Source of the DNA: Uranotaenia lowii
Taxonomy: Eukaryota > Arthropoda > Insecta > Diptera > Culicidae
Reading direction: 5' to 3'
Assembly (NCBI RefSeq): GCF_029784155.1
Contig: NC_073692.1
Coordinates: forward strand, 161,787,582 to 161,851,581
Length of the DNA stretch: 64,000 nt
Shown in pieces: positions 11,216-22,649 of this stretch. The first letter of the stretch is position 1; every line of letters begins with the position of its first letter. The translations under genes were made by a program, and so were the position numbers. Below the pieces are notes generated by a model. The model was not told where the DNA came from. It saw nothing but the letters and a program-made list of their open reading frames with translations, and ran no database searches.

Positions 11216-12540
11216 TCAGGTATCAGAATGGGGGTAGGCTTAATAGCGGCACGTTATCCAAACATACGGGAAAATTGTGCCTAGCCTTTTTTTTATCCAA
11301 GATTTCATCATTTACCTGAGAAACCTGAAAAACCTATAAAAGGAAGAAATAAATTCAATCTATTTAAGATGGCACAAAGCCTTTCCACTAGGGATTATTA
11401 GCATTAAAGCTCTTTTCTACATTCGGTAAGGAATGATAGAATGTTTTTTAAGTTTTATTTCTTAAACTCAGATTCGCTTAAAGCGTAAGATCCCAGAGTA
11501 CGAAAACGTAGTCTGGCAAATGAGGGACAGTTACATATAAGATGGAAGGGATCTTCCACATCTGATTCACAACTACCGCATACTGGAGATTCAGCACGCT
11601 GAATGTTGTGCATGTGATAGTTGAGTTTACAATGACCGGAGAGTGCTCTGATCAAGATGCTGCAATGAGATTTATTTAAAGTTAATAAGTACCTCGATAT
11701 GATTGGAGATGGTTTTTCTAAAAATAATTTAGTTTGACGACAAGTGTCCAACTCTTCCCAGTATCGTTCATGCTGGTTAGAGGACCAAGTTTGAATTTGG
11801 TTTCTGAACCAACATGGTGATATTGGGACATCCGGCACTGGTCCGTAAAATTCCTTTTCCGACCCAGCTCTAGCGAGTTCGTCGGCGCATTCGTTTCCAA
11901 AAATTCCCTTATGTCCGGGTACCCATAGAAGGTTTAATCCATTGCCTTCAGCAAGTTCTTCGATTGCTTTCCGGCATGCGATTACCAGTTTTGATCTAGA
12001 ACTGGAAGCACTGAGTGATTTGATAGCTGCTTGGCTATCTGAACAGAAATAAATTGTTCTGAACATAATCTTCTTTTGAAGTGCAATTTGCACTCCATAC
12101 ATAATAGCATATAGCTCAGCCTGAAAGACTGTACAATATTTTCCTAGAGGTTGAGCATGTTCTATGTTCAACTCGTGACAGTAAATTCCTGCACCTGCAC
12201 GGCCGTTTGATAATGAACCGTCAGTATAGAATACAATATGAGAGGACATTTGGTCCTCTACGAAACCTGATAACCATTCTTGAGGAGAAGGAAATTTGAC
12301 TTTAAACCCCATGTAGGGAAAACTACTCGAGAGTGTTAAATCGTTTGGCGCTAGATTAAACTTGTTTAATCTAACTAATTCAGGCCACACATTTGTATGA
12401 CTCGATGATCTTTCGATATTTCCTGACAGCCAGAGACCAACTGCCTGTAGACGAAAAGCACATGAGAAGGCTTCCTGTTTTAGGAACAAGTGTAGAGGTT
12501 TGATAGAAAACAGAGCCTCTAGTGCTGCAGTAGGAGTTGT
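11216..12540 (-). mobile_element. 5'-truncated non-LTR retrotransposon with RNase H
   Basis: This 1325-bp insert between perfect 70-bp duplications carries only the 3' end of a retroelement in minus orientation. It has the last part of the RT-RNase H protein and a 3' UTR of about 240 bp. There is no poly-A tail at the 3' junction (11216), which fits R1/LOA-type elements. Clades with RNase H in this position include I, LOA and R1. The protein looks LOA/R1-like to me, but that is from memory of the family. The truncated 5' end is at 12540. Confidence 0.8.
11455..12540 (-). CDS. RT C-terminus + RNase H domain + CCHC of non-LTR retrotransposon (partial)
   Basis: The frame is open from the truncated 5' edge at 12540 and ends at 11455. 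The methionine at 12489 is internal, because the upstream residues (TPTAALEAL...) continue an RT thumb region. In the 344 residues from that Met, an RNase H fold is recognisable: YTDGS (D90), FQAEL (E125), CSDSQA (D151), PGHKG (H193) and CADELA (D203). These are the four acidic residues and the histidine of the family. A C-terminal zinc-knuckle-like C304-x2-C307-x8-H316-x4-C321 follows, as in LOA/R1/Jockey-type proteins. RNase H degrades RNA in RNA-DNA hybrids during target-primed reverse transcription. The frame is undamaged, suggesting a fairly recent insertion, but the endonuclease and most of the RT are missing, so it cannot move by itself. Confidence 0.88.
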   Translation of the reverse strand, partial: TTPTAALEALFSIKPLHLFLKQEAFSCAFRLQAVGLWLSGNIERSSSHTNVWPELVRLNKFNLAPNDLTLSSSFPYMGFKVKFPSPQEWLSGFVEDQMSSHIVFYTDGSLSNGRAGAGIYCHELNIEHAQPLGKYCTVFQAELYAIMYGVQIALQKKIMFRTIYFCSDSQAAIKSLSASSSRSKLVIACRKAIEELAEGNGLNLLWVPGHKGIFGNECADELARAGSEKEFYGPVPDVPISPCWFRNQIQTWSSNQHERYWEELDTCRQTKLFLEKPSPIISRYLLTLNKSHCSILIRALSGHCKLNYHMHNIQRAESPVCGSCESDVEDPFHLICNCPSFARLRFRTLGSYALSESEFKK

Positions 12541-12610
12541 AATAAGACTACTCGTGTTTTAGATTCCGTATACTTTTAGAAATTTTTTGCTGTGTACGAC
12601 TGACAAAGTA
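12541..12610. repeat. 70-bp direct repeat flanking the non-LTR element (right copy)
   Basis: Identical to 11146-11215 over all 70 bases. The flanks differ immediately outside (GAGTTGT before, CATGTTGG after). This defines the insertion boundaries. Confidence 0.8.
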
Positions 12611-13365
12611 CATGTTGGGCAGATTTATTTATTGAATTATCAATAAAAAAACTGTCGAAAATATAAGGAATTCAAATTTTTGTTGTAAGTATTGAAAGCA
12701 CACAGCAAATACGTATTTAGTTAACATTGCTCATTAAAATTATGCTTCAAAATTGATATTTTGAATTTTTTTTCGAACTTTTCAAGGATTTATTTAAAAA
12801 ATCACGTTCGATTAAATATGATGAAAATATATGCGAAACATTTTCAAGCGCGGTTTTGTTGCTATCAATATTAATATTTGATCCCATAAACGACGAAAGA
12901 TAAAAACAATGTTTTTCTTATTGAAATTTAGATTGCCTTGTACTTTTCACTTTCATAGAAGATCATTTCGATTTTACTGCGCACTTCATAAAACTCATTA
13001 AACGCAGGTTCTAAGGCCTCAAGTCTTGAAGCAATCTGACACTCATTACGTTCTGGGTCGTAGTTCTGTATAAATTGTCGGCACTATCCATAAGAAGCAC
13101 TATTTGCTTTTTTTTTTGTAGCAACTTCAACTGAACGTTTTTCGCCATTTTGGCTGGAAATCTTTTTCACTTCTAGTTAAATCCAAATACTCTGACCTTT
13201 CAGAGGGCTGAACAAGCAGCGATTCAACCCAAATTGGGCAAATGTAGAAACAATTTCCAATTTCCAAAATATCTGAAAAACTTGGACCAAATTTGTCCAA
13301 GACAGACGAACGTCTGACTCAAATTCTAACGTAGGCGAATTTATTGATGAAGTTCAGGAGTTTAT
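12611..13365. other. Noncoding AT-rich stretch
   Basis: No gene, terminal repeat or array was recognised here. Confidence 0.55.
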
Positions 13366-13850
13366 TCTTAATTTCTGACAAAATATTGAACGATTTTCAA
13401 TTTCTGACAAATCAGACACCTTTGGACCCGACTCGTCCAATACAGAATTACTAATAACTGACTCAGGCTTCCAATTTCTGGTGAAATCAAACTTGTACCT
13501 TCAAACAAGTTCTTAAACTGACACGTTGTTTCAAACACAGGATTAATATCTGACAATGTTTCAGACGATTTGAATTCTGACTCGATTTCTGACAAGATAT
13601 CATCTGACTTAATTTATGACCATATTAGACAAGATTTCTGACAATATTCAGAGAAGAACTCTGACGAAAGCTTGTTTTGAGACTCAGACTTCACGCTAAC
13701 TAGTTTCAGAAAAGATTTCCGAAAATATTCACTTAAGAATTCCGACACAAACTGATTCAGACTTAATTCTGACAAGATTTCCGACTCAAACTTATTTTCT
13801 GACCATTCAGGTTTGATTCTGACAAATTTCAAACTCAAACTTTAATTCAG
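13366..13850. repeat. Degenerate TTCTGAC-rich repeat
   Basis: The motif TTCTGAC (also TCCGAC, TTTCTGACAAGAT) recurs at irregular spacing for about 480 bp, which keeps two minus-strand frames open with a Glu/Ser-rich composition. It resembles the complement of the GATTCAGAATTCA satellite found from 18.3 kb, in heavily decayed form. The open frames are a by-product of the repeat, not a gene. Confidence 0.5.
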
Positions 13851-16355
13851 GTTCAAATTAATGCTCATTATGCCTTCATTGATAGTGTCTGTTCGCCTGT
13901 AGTGAACAAATTAAAGTAAAAAAGCGTTTTAAAATTGATTAAAGTGAAAAATCAAAAATTTTATGATGTTGAAAATAGAGAAACAATGTGTAGATCATGT
14001 TGCAGTGCGTAGATTTTAGATCAAGATGATTTAAAGGTAATAAATGCTTATTTGGTGATGCTCAAAAATTATAATATTTTCGTCACTTGAGAACCTAGCT
14101 GGTTATTATTTAATGTTTCTGTAAATATGAAAAGGATATTTCTTTTTTGGTTAAAAATTAACACTATAGGTAGTACGAAACAAGTCCTTATGAAAATTTG
14201 TTTAAGAAAATACGTACTTATCTAGAAAAAAGGAGTGCTCATTATGTCCTGGGTGCTCGTTATACCCTTATTTCCCCTACCAGTACTTGTGGTGTGAAAA
14301 AGCTGATAAAAATCGAACACCTAATGAAAATTAATTCTTCGACACCAGGAAAAGTTTCTCTGATAATAGCACAAAATTAATCTTTAAAAACGTTAAATGT
14401 ATATGCAACGGCTTTACCACACCATTTGGTAAAAAGCGTATAAGTATTGGAACTTTTTGAACACCCTGTAAATTGAATAAAGGAAAAAAAGCTCACAAAA
14501 ATCAGAAAAAAATGGTTTAGGTCGAATGAATAGAACTTACTAAAAAAAAAATTAATCTATAGCCAATAAAAACCTCAAAAAATTTGTAAAATAATCATTT
14601 TAATATCTTTAAAAAATGTTTTATTCGGAAGAACTAAAGCATATAATTTGCTACTTAGTATCACTAGCAATGAAGGGAACAGCAGGTTTGAAATTCTTTG
14701 ATCTAACTATTGATAATAACTACTTGGTATGAAAAATTCAAAAAAAGAATGACTCAGAAACCTCTTTGAAAAGAAAAGAAGAAACCATCGGGAAACTCCC
14801 AGAACACACCTTTGCTGTAAACAAACAACAAAGGTTCAAAATAGGACAACAACAACATAAAAAAATGGGCAACTATACTTGACACTTTTGCCCCGTAGCG
14901 CGCCTGCAAATATCTTACTACAAAGTTGACGGTCCCACGGTTGCAGAAGTTGGCGCAAGTTGGAGGCAAAATTCTTGAGGAAAAACTATTCCACCTTATA
15001 CATGTATGTGGAAGCCAGCAGCGTGTTTATGATGCTCGGAGGCATCGTGGCGAACAAAATTGTTAATCAAATTGAGTGTGAAAAATATTTTCCACTCTGC
15101 CACACGCTGATGACTCCAGAGTGAGGCTGACTTTAAAATGAAAGGAAGGAAAAAACACTTTCCTTTTGGTTTGTTTACCTTCACAATGAACATTTTATCG
15201 GATCCGTTCCAGTCTGGTTGTTGTGATAGCGAATTGTTTATTTATAAGCGTGCAAACAAGTTTGAAATCTGAGATTTTATGGAAGGATGGTCTCTTTTAA
15301 CTTGATTTGGTTAAAAATGGTAGCATGAAACATGTGGGGATTTCAAATCGTTTTGCAGTTCTTTCGGGGGGACGCGTTAAACTTTCTTGTCAGTAATCCA
15401 ATGCTCAAAGCAATTGGCCAATTCGGTCCCAATCAGTTCAAGGTATTTAATGATCAAACTTTGCCGAATACCTTTTATCGAGAGAGCGTGGAATTCGATA
15501 TAAAGATATTTCCAATGTCTGGTACTAAATATGAGTAACCCAATTTCGGTAAACAGAACAAATCCAACCATCTTAGTGCCGATCAAACTGAACACTTTAC
15601 GAGGGCATAAAATTCGCGAACTTTGCCCAACTTCTTGCTGGCTGAAGCCAGTCAAGCAAGAGTGCAAAAAAGAGTCATGAAAACAGAAAGAGAGATCAGA
15701 AAAAAACGAATCCTTACCGAAGCCGATTGGAATCGAAGGTATAGGACCAAGTCGTTATTTGGCAAATCGACGGGCATCGTTTGAAATCTAAGAAACTGTC
15801 TACCGGAGTCTGTAGATCATAAAACGTGGCGACATTGGATTTTTTCTTCCTCTGTGTTTGGTGATTTTTTTTTTATCAGAAATGTGCCTGGAGGGTATGA
15901 CTGGTAAGAGATTTGGAGAAAATAAAACTTTTACCTGGTAAGATAAGATCGTTTAACTTTCGGGATAGGGAAAAGATTGAAAATCTTTTATTGTATGCTA
16001 TAATGAACTTCAATTAAAGTTAAAAGAAACCGGAGGAATATCTGTGTCCGATATTGGAAATTTCCATGCCATTCCCAATTTTTAATTTTACATAAGTCAA
16101 CGAATATTTTTTTAACGAGATTAGTATAGTGTATCGGAAGATTATCATAATCGAATTCCATCATTTTGCTGGATTATTGATTTTGCGGATGAAACTGACC
16201 TATGAAATTTTTCTAGGAGAGCTCTAGGGGTGTCATTTTTATCCTCCTGACAAAACTAGATTAACTATTTTGTTTTTCAACTGATTTGTTTCAAATTTCA
16301 ACTTTTTTGAACCAGTATAAAGCTAAGTTTATATAGAAATGGGACACATACTTTT
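13851..16355. other. Noncoding stretch, nothing recognised
   Basis: Mostly AT-rich. A somewhat GC-richer block at about 14.75-15.8 kb has short frames on both strands, but none has a domain, splice signals or homology I can recognise. I leave it uncalled. Confidence 0.5.
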
Positions 16356-16359
16356 GCTG

Positions 16360-16800
16360 ATTACTAATTTCCTAGTTATTGGACATACAAAATTTTGACA
16401 GCATTTTGTTGCCTATAAAAAGTACTTTCTGAACAATTTTTTAAATTTAATTTTTGACATATTTACGATGCAAGTGAAAAAGAAAAATGCTTCCTTCAAA
16501 ACCCATCCTTATTAATTCAATAGCTGGTAAATCCGTTGATTTAAAAAAAAATCTGTGCGTGAGTATGTCTACGAAGTTAGAAACATGCATTGGAGAGAAG
16601 CACATGATCGGCAACTACGGTTAAGGTTCATCAGGAAAGTCAAGGCTCATCCCAGGCTTTTTTATAATATTCCAATGAGCAAAAACTTAGGTATAGATCG
16701 CTGAAATGTCCCGCAAATTTTCCTCCGAAAAGTACGCATTCGTTTCTGTCCCATTTCTAAATGAAAGAAGCTTTAAAGAAACTCAAATACAAAACAAAAT
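16360..16800. repeat. Dispersed repeat copy (partner at 56.4-57.58 kb)
   Basis: Tracts such as AAAATTTTGACAGCATTTTG, ATATTTACGATGCAAG and CAACTACGGTTAAGG occur in the same order at 56.43-56.71 kb. A further shared piece (cgcattcgt..ctgtc) is at 16.73 and 57.53 kb. This is a diverged pair of a dispersed noncoding repeat, and the ends were not resolved. Confidence 0.65.
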
Positions 16801-16913
16801 AAAACATCTTATCGTGGAGGCGATATACTTAAAATGACAAGTTCCAACGATTTAATTTGCCCATTAAATGCAAAAGAAACGATTCCAAGTAATTTCAGTA
16901 AAACGGAATAAAA

Positions 16914-16990
16914 ATTCCTCGAACGAGATTTGAACTCCAGTTCTTCGAGTTCGCTGTCCGATATATTACCACGCTGCTAACTCATCAGTT
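16914..16990 (-). other. tRNA-like sequence (pol III A/B-box-like), degenerate
   Basis: On the minus strand, TTAGCAGCGTGGTAATA resembles a pol III A box and GGAGTTCAAATCTCG resembles a B box at tRNA-like spacing. The acceptor stem is not convincing, so this is a tRNA-derived relic or SINE head, not a called tRNA. Confidence 0.4.
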
Positions 16991-17847
16991 GATATGATAC
17001 ACGATATAGCTCTATAGGTGAGCTTTTCGTTTTACGAATCGGTCAAAGGAAGAAAGAAAGAGATCGGATAGAGTGTCAATTGAAGGACCGCCCATTTATC
17101 GTAAATAAGTTCACTTTTAGATAGCTCAAATCGCTTATGTCGAATTAGCATATTCTCATCCTTTTGGAAACATATTTACGAGTTGATTAAACTGCTATGC
17201 AATTCAACTTTTTTTTGGGCAAAGCTTGTTATAAATGAATGATAGAAAATCACTCAATACCAACGTCTTTTCGATGGTTATTGAAAATGTCTTAATTGTC
17301 AATTTGGATTATCTTTTCTATAACGATATCATGTTCACTGGCATGAATATCTCTACAACATGAGTATTGAGTGAAAGCGCCCAACTAGTAGGAGGAAAAA
17401 ATTGTTGCCTGACGCCATACCATCTTTAATCCAAGATAGCGGCTTCCGTTTTGCCTTTCTAACAGAAAGGTTTGGTTATCGGTCGATTTGAGAGATCATT
17501 AATTATGGGTCTTAGACATACCTTTATAGGTACCTATCGACTCAGCTCGACGAGTTCTGTTGATGTCCGTGGATTTGTATGTGCCATTTTAAAAATGTCT
17601 AGAACGTTTTTGCGAAACTGGGCTGCACAATTAAAATGATTTTAGTCTCAAAAGAATGCATTTTTTTTTCTACACAACCCTTTCAAAAACGGGAAAAAAA
17701 CAAAATAGTTGAAACCGTTTTCTTTACCAAATACATATCATACTTATTATGGCATAAAAAAAAGTTGCTAGTGGCGCCTCGAAGCAGCAGCACCAGCAAT
17801 CATTTATAAATTGAAGATAATCAAAATAAAAAAATAATATTTTTATT

Positions 17848-17917
17848 AACTCGAGAATTGAACCAAAACCCTTCAGATCCCAAGTTGCAAGCGCTATCCA
17901 ATAAACCATCGGCACGC
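17848..17917 (-). other. tRNA-like relic
   Basis: On the minus strand, GATGGTTTATTGGATAGCGC (A-box and D-arm-like) is followed by GGTTCAATTCTCG (B-box and T-arm-like) at tRNA spacing. It is duplicated at about 22194-22263. The cloverleaf is imperfect, so it is probably a SINE or tRNA pseudogene. Confidence 0.4.
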
Positions 17918-18300
17918 TTGATTGAAAGCGGCTCAAACTCAAATAGGTAAAAGGCATTACTAAGACGCACCGTGGTCTGGGCAGTTTCTCAGTCTGCTGG
18001 GGCAAATACGGCAACAGTGTTTATATCTTACACTTCTTGCTTTTCAATGCAGCAAATGGCGGATGGGCGTTTCCTTCAGAGTCCGCCATGCCTATAGACA
18101 TTATAATTTCATTTATGAAATTATAGTGTCTAAAGCCATGCCGGGTGTCAACAAAATGCAGAGCCGTACAGGAAACTGCGTTGGGGGGGAATTTATATGA
18201 AGATCTTATGACCCTCGTTTTTTTTACTCGTGTTGAAGAATGAATTTATGTTTTTTTTTTCATTTCTACATACTCATACATAATTTAGATTCAATTTCAG

Positions 18301-19161
18301 ATGCAGAATTCAGATTCAGTTTTCAAATTCAGGATACAGGTTTAGGAATCAGAATTCAGGATTCAAAATTCAGAATTCAAAATTCAGATTCAGAACTCAT
18401 ATTCAGATTCAGAATTTAGATTCAGAATTCAGATTCAGAATTCAGATTAAGAATTCAGATTCAGAATTCAGATTCAGAATTCAGATTCAGAATTCAGATT
18501 CAGAATTCAGATTCAGAATTCAGATTCAGAATTCAGATTCAGAATTCAGATTCAGAATTCAGATTCAGAATTCAGATTCAGAATTCAGATTCAGAATTCA
18601 GATTCAGAATTCAGATTCAGAATTCAGATTCAGAATTCAGATTCAGAATTCAGATTCAGAATTCAGATTCAGAATTCAGATTCAGAATTCAGATTCAGAA
18701 TTCAGATTCAGAATTCAGATTCAGAATTCAGATTCAGAATTCAGATTCAGAATTCAGATTCAGAATTCAGATTCAGAATTCAGATTCAGAATTCAGATTC
18801 AGAATTCAGATTCAGAATTCAGATTCAGAATTCAGATTCAGAATTCAGATTCAGAATTCAGATTCAGATTCAGAATTCAGATTCAGAATTCAGATTCAGA
18901 ATTCAGATTCAGAATTCAGATTCAGAATTCAGATTCAGAATTCAGATTCAGAATTCAGATTCAGAATTCAGATTCAGAATTCAGATTCAGAATTCAGATT
19001 CAGAATTCAGATTCAGAATTCAGATTCAGAATTCAGATTCAGAATTCAGATTCAGAATTCAGATTCAGAATTCAGAATCAGAATTCAGATTCAGAATTCA
19101 GATTCAGAATTCAGATTCAGAATTCAGAATCAGAATTCAGATTCAGAATTCAGATTCAGAA
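18301..19161. repeat. 13-bp satellite array A1, unit GATTCAGAATTCA
   Basis: About 0.86 kb of nearly perfect 13-bp units, with edge units degraded (upstream variants such as AACTCATATTCAG). A phase slip (GATTCAGATTCAG) near 18865 breaks the register. Because 13 is not a multiple of 3, all frames cycle through a 13-residue peptide repeat. Any protein predicted here is an artefact. Confidence 0.95.
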
Positions 19162-19517
19162 TTTTTGTAAATTTATTTTCGGCATATCGGTGAAAAATTT
19201 AGATTCATGGAGAAAGAATATCAGAATTAAAAATTGATGAAGCTGGATGTTGCGAGGTAAAGTATGGTGTACGTTAATAAATTTTCCTTGCAAAAATGTT
19301 CTTTCGCTCTTTTCATCATCCGTAAAATTTCTCCTCACTTTATCAATTTTCAATTCTGGAATTGTTTCTCCAAGAATACCAATTTGCACAGTTTTTGATA
19401 AATTTGCGATGACTTAAAGATCATTACGCATGAAAACACGATTTTGTTTTGTGAAAACTTTTTTTCACAATTTTTCTGAAATTAAGTTTGCTGCATACTT
19501 TTAGGGGTAAAACCATA
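19162..19517. other. Spacer between satellite array A1 and the MITE
   Basis: An AT-rich spacer shared with the second unit (23469-23824). It contains no recognisable gene. Confidence 0.6.
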
Positions 19518-20492
19518 GGGGAGAGTGGGGATACTTGATCCCCTTTTCTTATTTTCACCATATCTTTTTGGAAAAATTTAGCAACTCGCCGTCTTTGACC
19601 TTTTCTGACAGCTTGTAACTTCAAGTTTCTATGCTCCAAAAATTAGAACGATACTTGAACCCGTTGATGAACTGGAAGCATTTTCGTGGGAGTAAAAAAA
19701 TTGCGATTTTTCTGAAGTTAGGGGAGACTTGATCCCCTATTGAAGGAGACTTGATCTTTTATTCAGGAAGCCCTAATCCTTCTATAAAAATCAAACAAAA
19801 CCCCAAGATAGAATGTTAATTGACTATTTTGGTCATGTTTGTTATCATTTCACAATTTATAGCAGACATAAGAAGAAAATTCTATAACTTTGTCTCAACG
19901 CTAAAAACATTGCATACTTAAAGGCGCTATTTTTTAAAATTAAGATAAAATTTATTATTTTTGCTCTTTTCCTCAGACAATTGTTTGATAAATATTAGTT
20001 TTTGGATAAATATTAGTAATTTCATAATCAGCAATCATAACGATCAATTCAGAAGAAGAATATGCCGTTTGGAAGGGGGATCAATTGTGCCCAACTCTAG
20101 GGGATCAATTGTACCCATAATCAAGATTTTAGAAAACTTTTTCTGAAAAAAGTTGAGAGTTTTCCATTGCTTTGAAAATATGGCATGATGAAGTTCATTT
20201 TACGCTCGAACGATTGATACATTGGAACAAATATTTTTTTCATAATTTTCCCATGTAACGAACATTTTAAAGTGATGAAAAAAGATCTTCAAGTTACATT
20301 TTGTGAAATTTTTCAAACAAAGCTCAATTACTCAAACAATTATTTTGGTAAAATTTTTTAAACTTCAAGCATTGTTATTTTGCTCATTTTGGCACATTTT
20401 TCTAGAACATTTGATCTTTGTAAGACATTCCAGTTTCGAGATATAGCTAAGGCATCAAGTATCCCCAGGGATCAAGTATCCTCATTCTCCCC
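19518..20492. mobile_element. TA-flanked MITE (GGGGAGAGTGGGG termini), present in one duplicate only
   Basis: The left end is TA then GGGGAGAGTGGGGATACTTG. The right end, read inward from the other strand, begins GGGGAGAATGAGGATACTTG and abuts a second TA. The second duplication unit has the exact empty site (ACCATACTATT, one TA) at about 23820, so both boundaries and the TA target duplication are observed directly. The interior has further GGGGAGACTTGATCC- and GGGGATCAATTG-type motifs in both orientations and no coding frame. The same terminus occurs alone at 61067. Confidence 0.93.
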
Positions 20493-20605
20493 TACTATTA
20501 AAAGTTGTAAAATCCGAAATCATAAAAAAAAATTTGGATGAAAGAAATTTCAATGTTGAAAACCGTGTGATGCAAAACAATCAAAATGAGATTTACAAGA
20601 TTAAG

Positions 20606-21345
20606 AATTCAGATTCAGAATTCAGATTCAGAATTCAGATTCAGAATTCAGATTCAGAATTCAGATTCAGAATTCAGATTCAGAATTCAGATTCAGAATT
20701 CAGATTCAGAATTCAGATTCAGAATTCAGATTCAGAATTCAGATTCAGAATTCAGATTCAGAATTCAGATTCAGAATTCAGATTCAGAATTCAGATTCAG
20801 AATTCAGATTCAGAATTCAGATCCAGAATTCAGATTCAGAATTCATATTCAGAATTCAGATTCAGAATTCAGATTCAGAATTCCGATTCAGAATTCAGAT
20901 TCAGAATTCAGATTCAGAATTCAGATTCAGAATTCAGATTCAGAATTCAGATTCAGAATTCAGATTCAGAATTCAGATTCAGAATTCAGATTCAGAATTC
21001 AGATTCAGAATTCAGATTCAGAATTTAGATTCAGAATTCAGATTCAGAATTCAGATTCAGAATTCAGATTCAGAATTCAGATTCAGAATTCAGATTCAGA
21101 ATTAAGATTCAGAATTCAGATTCAGAATTCAGAATTCAGATTCAGAATTCAGATTCAGAATTCAGATTCAGAACTCAGATTCAGAATTCAGATTCAGAAT
21201 TCAGATTCAGAATTCAGATTCAGAATTCAGATTCAGAATTCAGATTCAGAATACAGATTTAGAATTCAAATTCAGAGTTCAGATTCAGAATTCAGATTGA
21301 GAATTCAGATTTAGAATTCTGATTAAGAATTTGGATTAAAGATCA
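20606..21345. repeat. 13-bp satellite array B1, unit GATTCAGAATTCA
   Basis: The same unit as array A, about 0.74 kb, with a characteristic series of variants: CAGATCCAG, ATTCATATTC, ATTCCGATTC, AATTTAGATTC, AATTAAGATTC, GAACTCAG. The long open frames through it are repeat read-through. Confidence 0.95.
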
Positions 21346-21620
21346 ACCTGGAATTTGAAATTGGAACTTATATTCAAATATTAGACTAAGTGTTGTAACT
21401 CAAAATTCAAACTTTAGAATCAGAATAAGATTTCAGATTTAGTTTACAGAATGAGATTAATCATTTAATAGTCATATTACTTTCCCCTCCTTTTGTGGGA
21501 ATTTTTCCTCTATGCATGGTTGAGCTCTAAAAAAGGTATCATGCTAGGGCACGCGTCACGGCTATCCATCAATATTGTAGTTGGTTTTACTTATTCAGTA
21601 AAAAAAAAGCATAAAAAAAC

Positions 21621-21686
21621 AGTAAGATTCGAACCGTGACCAGCAACGTGAAAGTTCTGGTTGCTACCACGGCACCATTTCAGCGT
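21621..21686 (-). other. tRNA-like relic (Glu-like loop)
   Basis: On the minus strand, TGGTGCCGTGGTAGCAACC resembles an A box and CACGGTTCGAATCTT a B box. The middle contains CTTTCAC, the anticodon-loop sequence of tRNA-Glu(TTC). The anticodon stem is disrupted. It is duplicated at about 24962-25027. Confidence 0.45.
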
Positions 21687-22649
21687 GTTATAAATCTTGG
21701 AAATTCTACTGTTTAAATACCATTCTTTCCATACATAAAATGAGCTCCTTACATACCAGTTCGCTTTTCCCCAAAAAAACGTATCAGGCATCATTTTTGC
21801 CTTTCTAACAGAAAGGTTTGGTTATCGGTCGATTTGAGAGATCATTAATTATGGGTCTTAGACATACCTTTATAGGTACCTATCGACTCAGCTCGACGAG
21901 TTCTGTTGATGTCCGTGGATTTGTATGTGCCATTTTAAAAATGTCTAGAACGTTTTTGCGAAACTGGGCTGCACAATTAAAATGATTTTAGTCTCAAAAG
22001 AATGCATTTTTTTTTCTACACAACCCTTTCAAAAACGGGAAAAAAACAAAATAGTTGAAACCGTTTTCTTTACCAAATACATATCATACTTATTATGGCA
22101 TAAAAAAAAGTTGCTAGTGGCGCCTCGAAGCAGCAGCACCAGCAATCATTTATAAATTGAAGATAATCAAAATAAAAAAATAATATTTTTATTAACTCGA
22201 GAATTGAACCAAAACCCTTCAGATCCCAAGTTGCAAGCGCTATCCAATAAACCATCGGCACGCTTGATTGAAAGCGGCTCAAACTCAAATAGGTAAAAGG
22301 CATTACTAAGACGCACCGTGGTCTGGGCAGTTTCTCAGTCTGCTGGGGCAAATACGGCAACAGTGTTTATATCTTACACTTCTTGCTTTTCAATGCAGCA
22401 AATGGCGGATGGGCGTTTCCTTCAGAGTCCGCCATGCCTATAGACATTATAATTTCATTTATGAAATTATAGTGTCTAAAGCCATGCCGGGTGTCAACAA
22501 AATGCAGAGCCGTACAGGAAACTGCGTTGGGGGGGAATTTATATGAAGATCTTATGACCCTCGTTTTTTTTACTCGTGTTGAAGAATGAATTTATGTTTT
22601 TTTTTTCATTTCTACATACTCATACATAATTTAGATTCAATTTCAGATG

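Larger units (their letters stand above)
17449..21794. repeat. Tandem segmental duplication, unit 1
   Basis: This unit matches 21795-25135 nearly base for base, with an initial offset of 4346 bp. Both junctions lie in a short T run (TTTT), giving microhomology at the breakpoint. Differences are discrete: array A differs by 39 bp (three 13-bp units), a 975-bp MITE plus TA is present only here, and array B differs by 13 bp. The unit begins with the palindrome CCTTTCTAACAGAAAGG. It holds two satellite arrays and two tRNA-like segments but no gene. The open minus-strand frame at 17724-18014 overlaps a tRNA-like relic and is not a credible protein. Confidence 0.9.

Noticed and set aside
14754..15193. 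Two adjacent minus-strand frames (65 and 71 codons) as a small gene
   Set aside because: No recognisable domain, no supporting splice signals and no start context. Left uncalled.
17724..18014. 96-codon minus-strand frame, repeated exactly at 22070-22360
   Set aside because: It repeats because the DNA is duplicated, and it overlaps a tRNA-like relic. No domain or splice context.
18301..19161. Satellite array as a possible CRISPR array
   Set aside because: Units are directly adjacent with no unique spacers, and the context is eukaryotic.
20534..21314. Long open frames (164-242 codons) through the 13-bp array
   Set aside because: They are read-through of a 13-bp repeat that gives the same 13-residue cycle in every frame. 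No unique flanking coding sequence.
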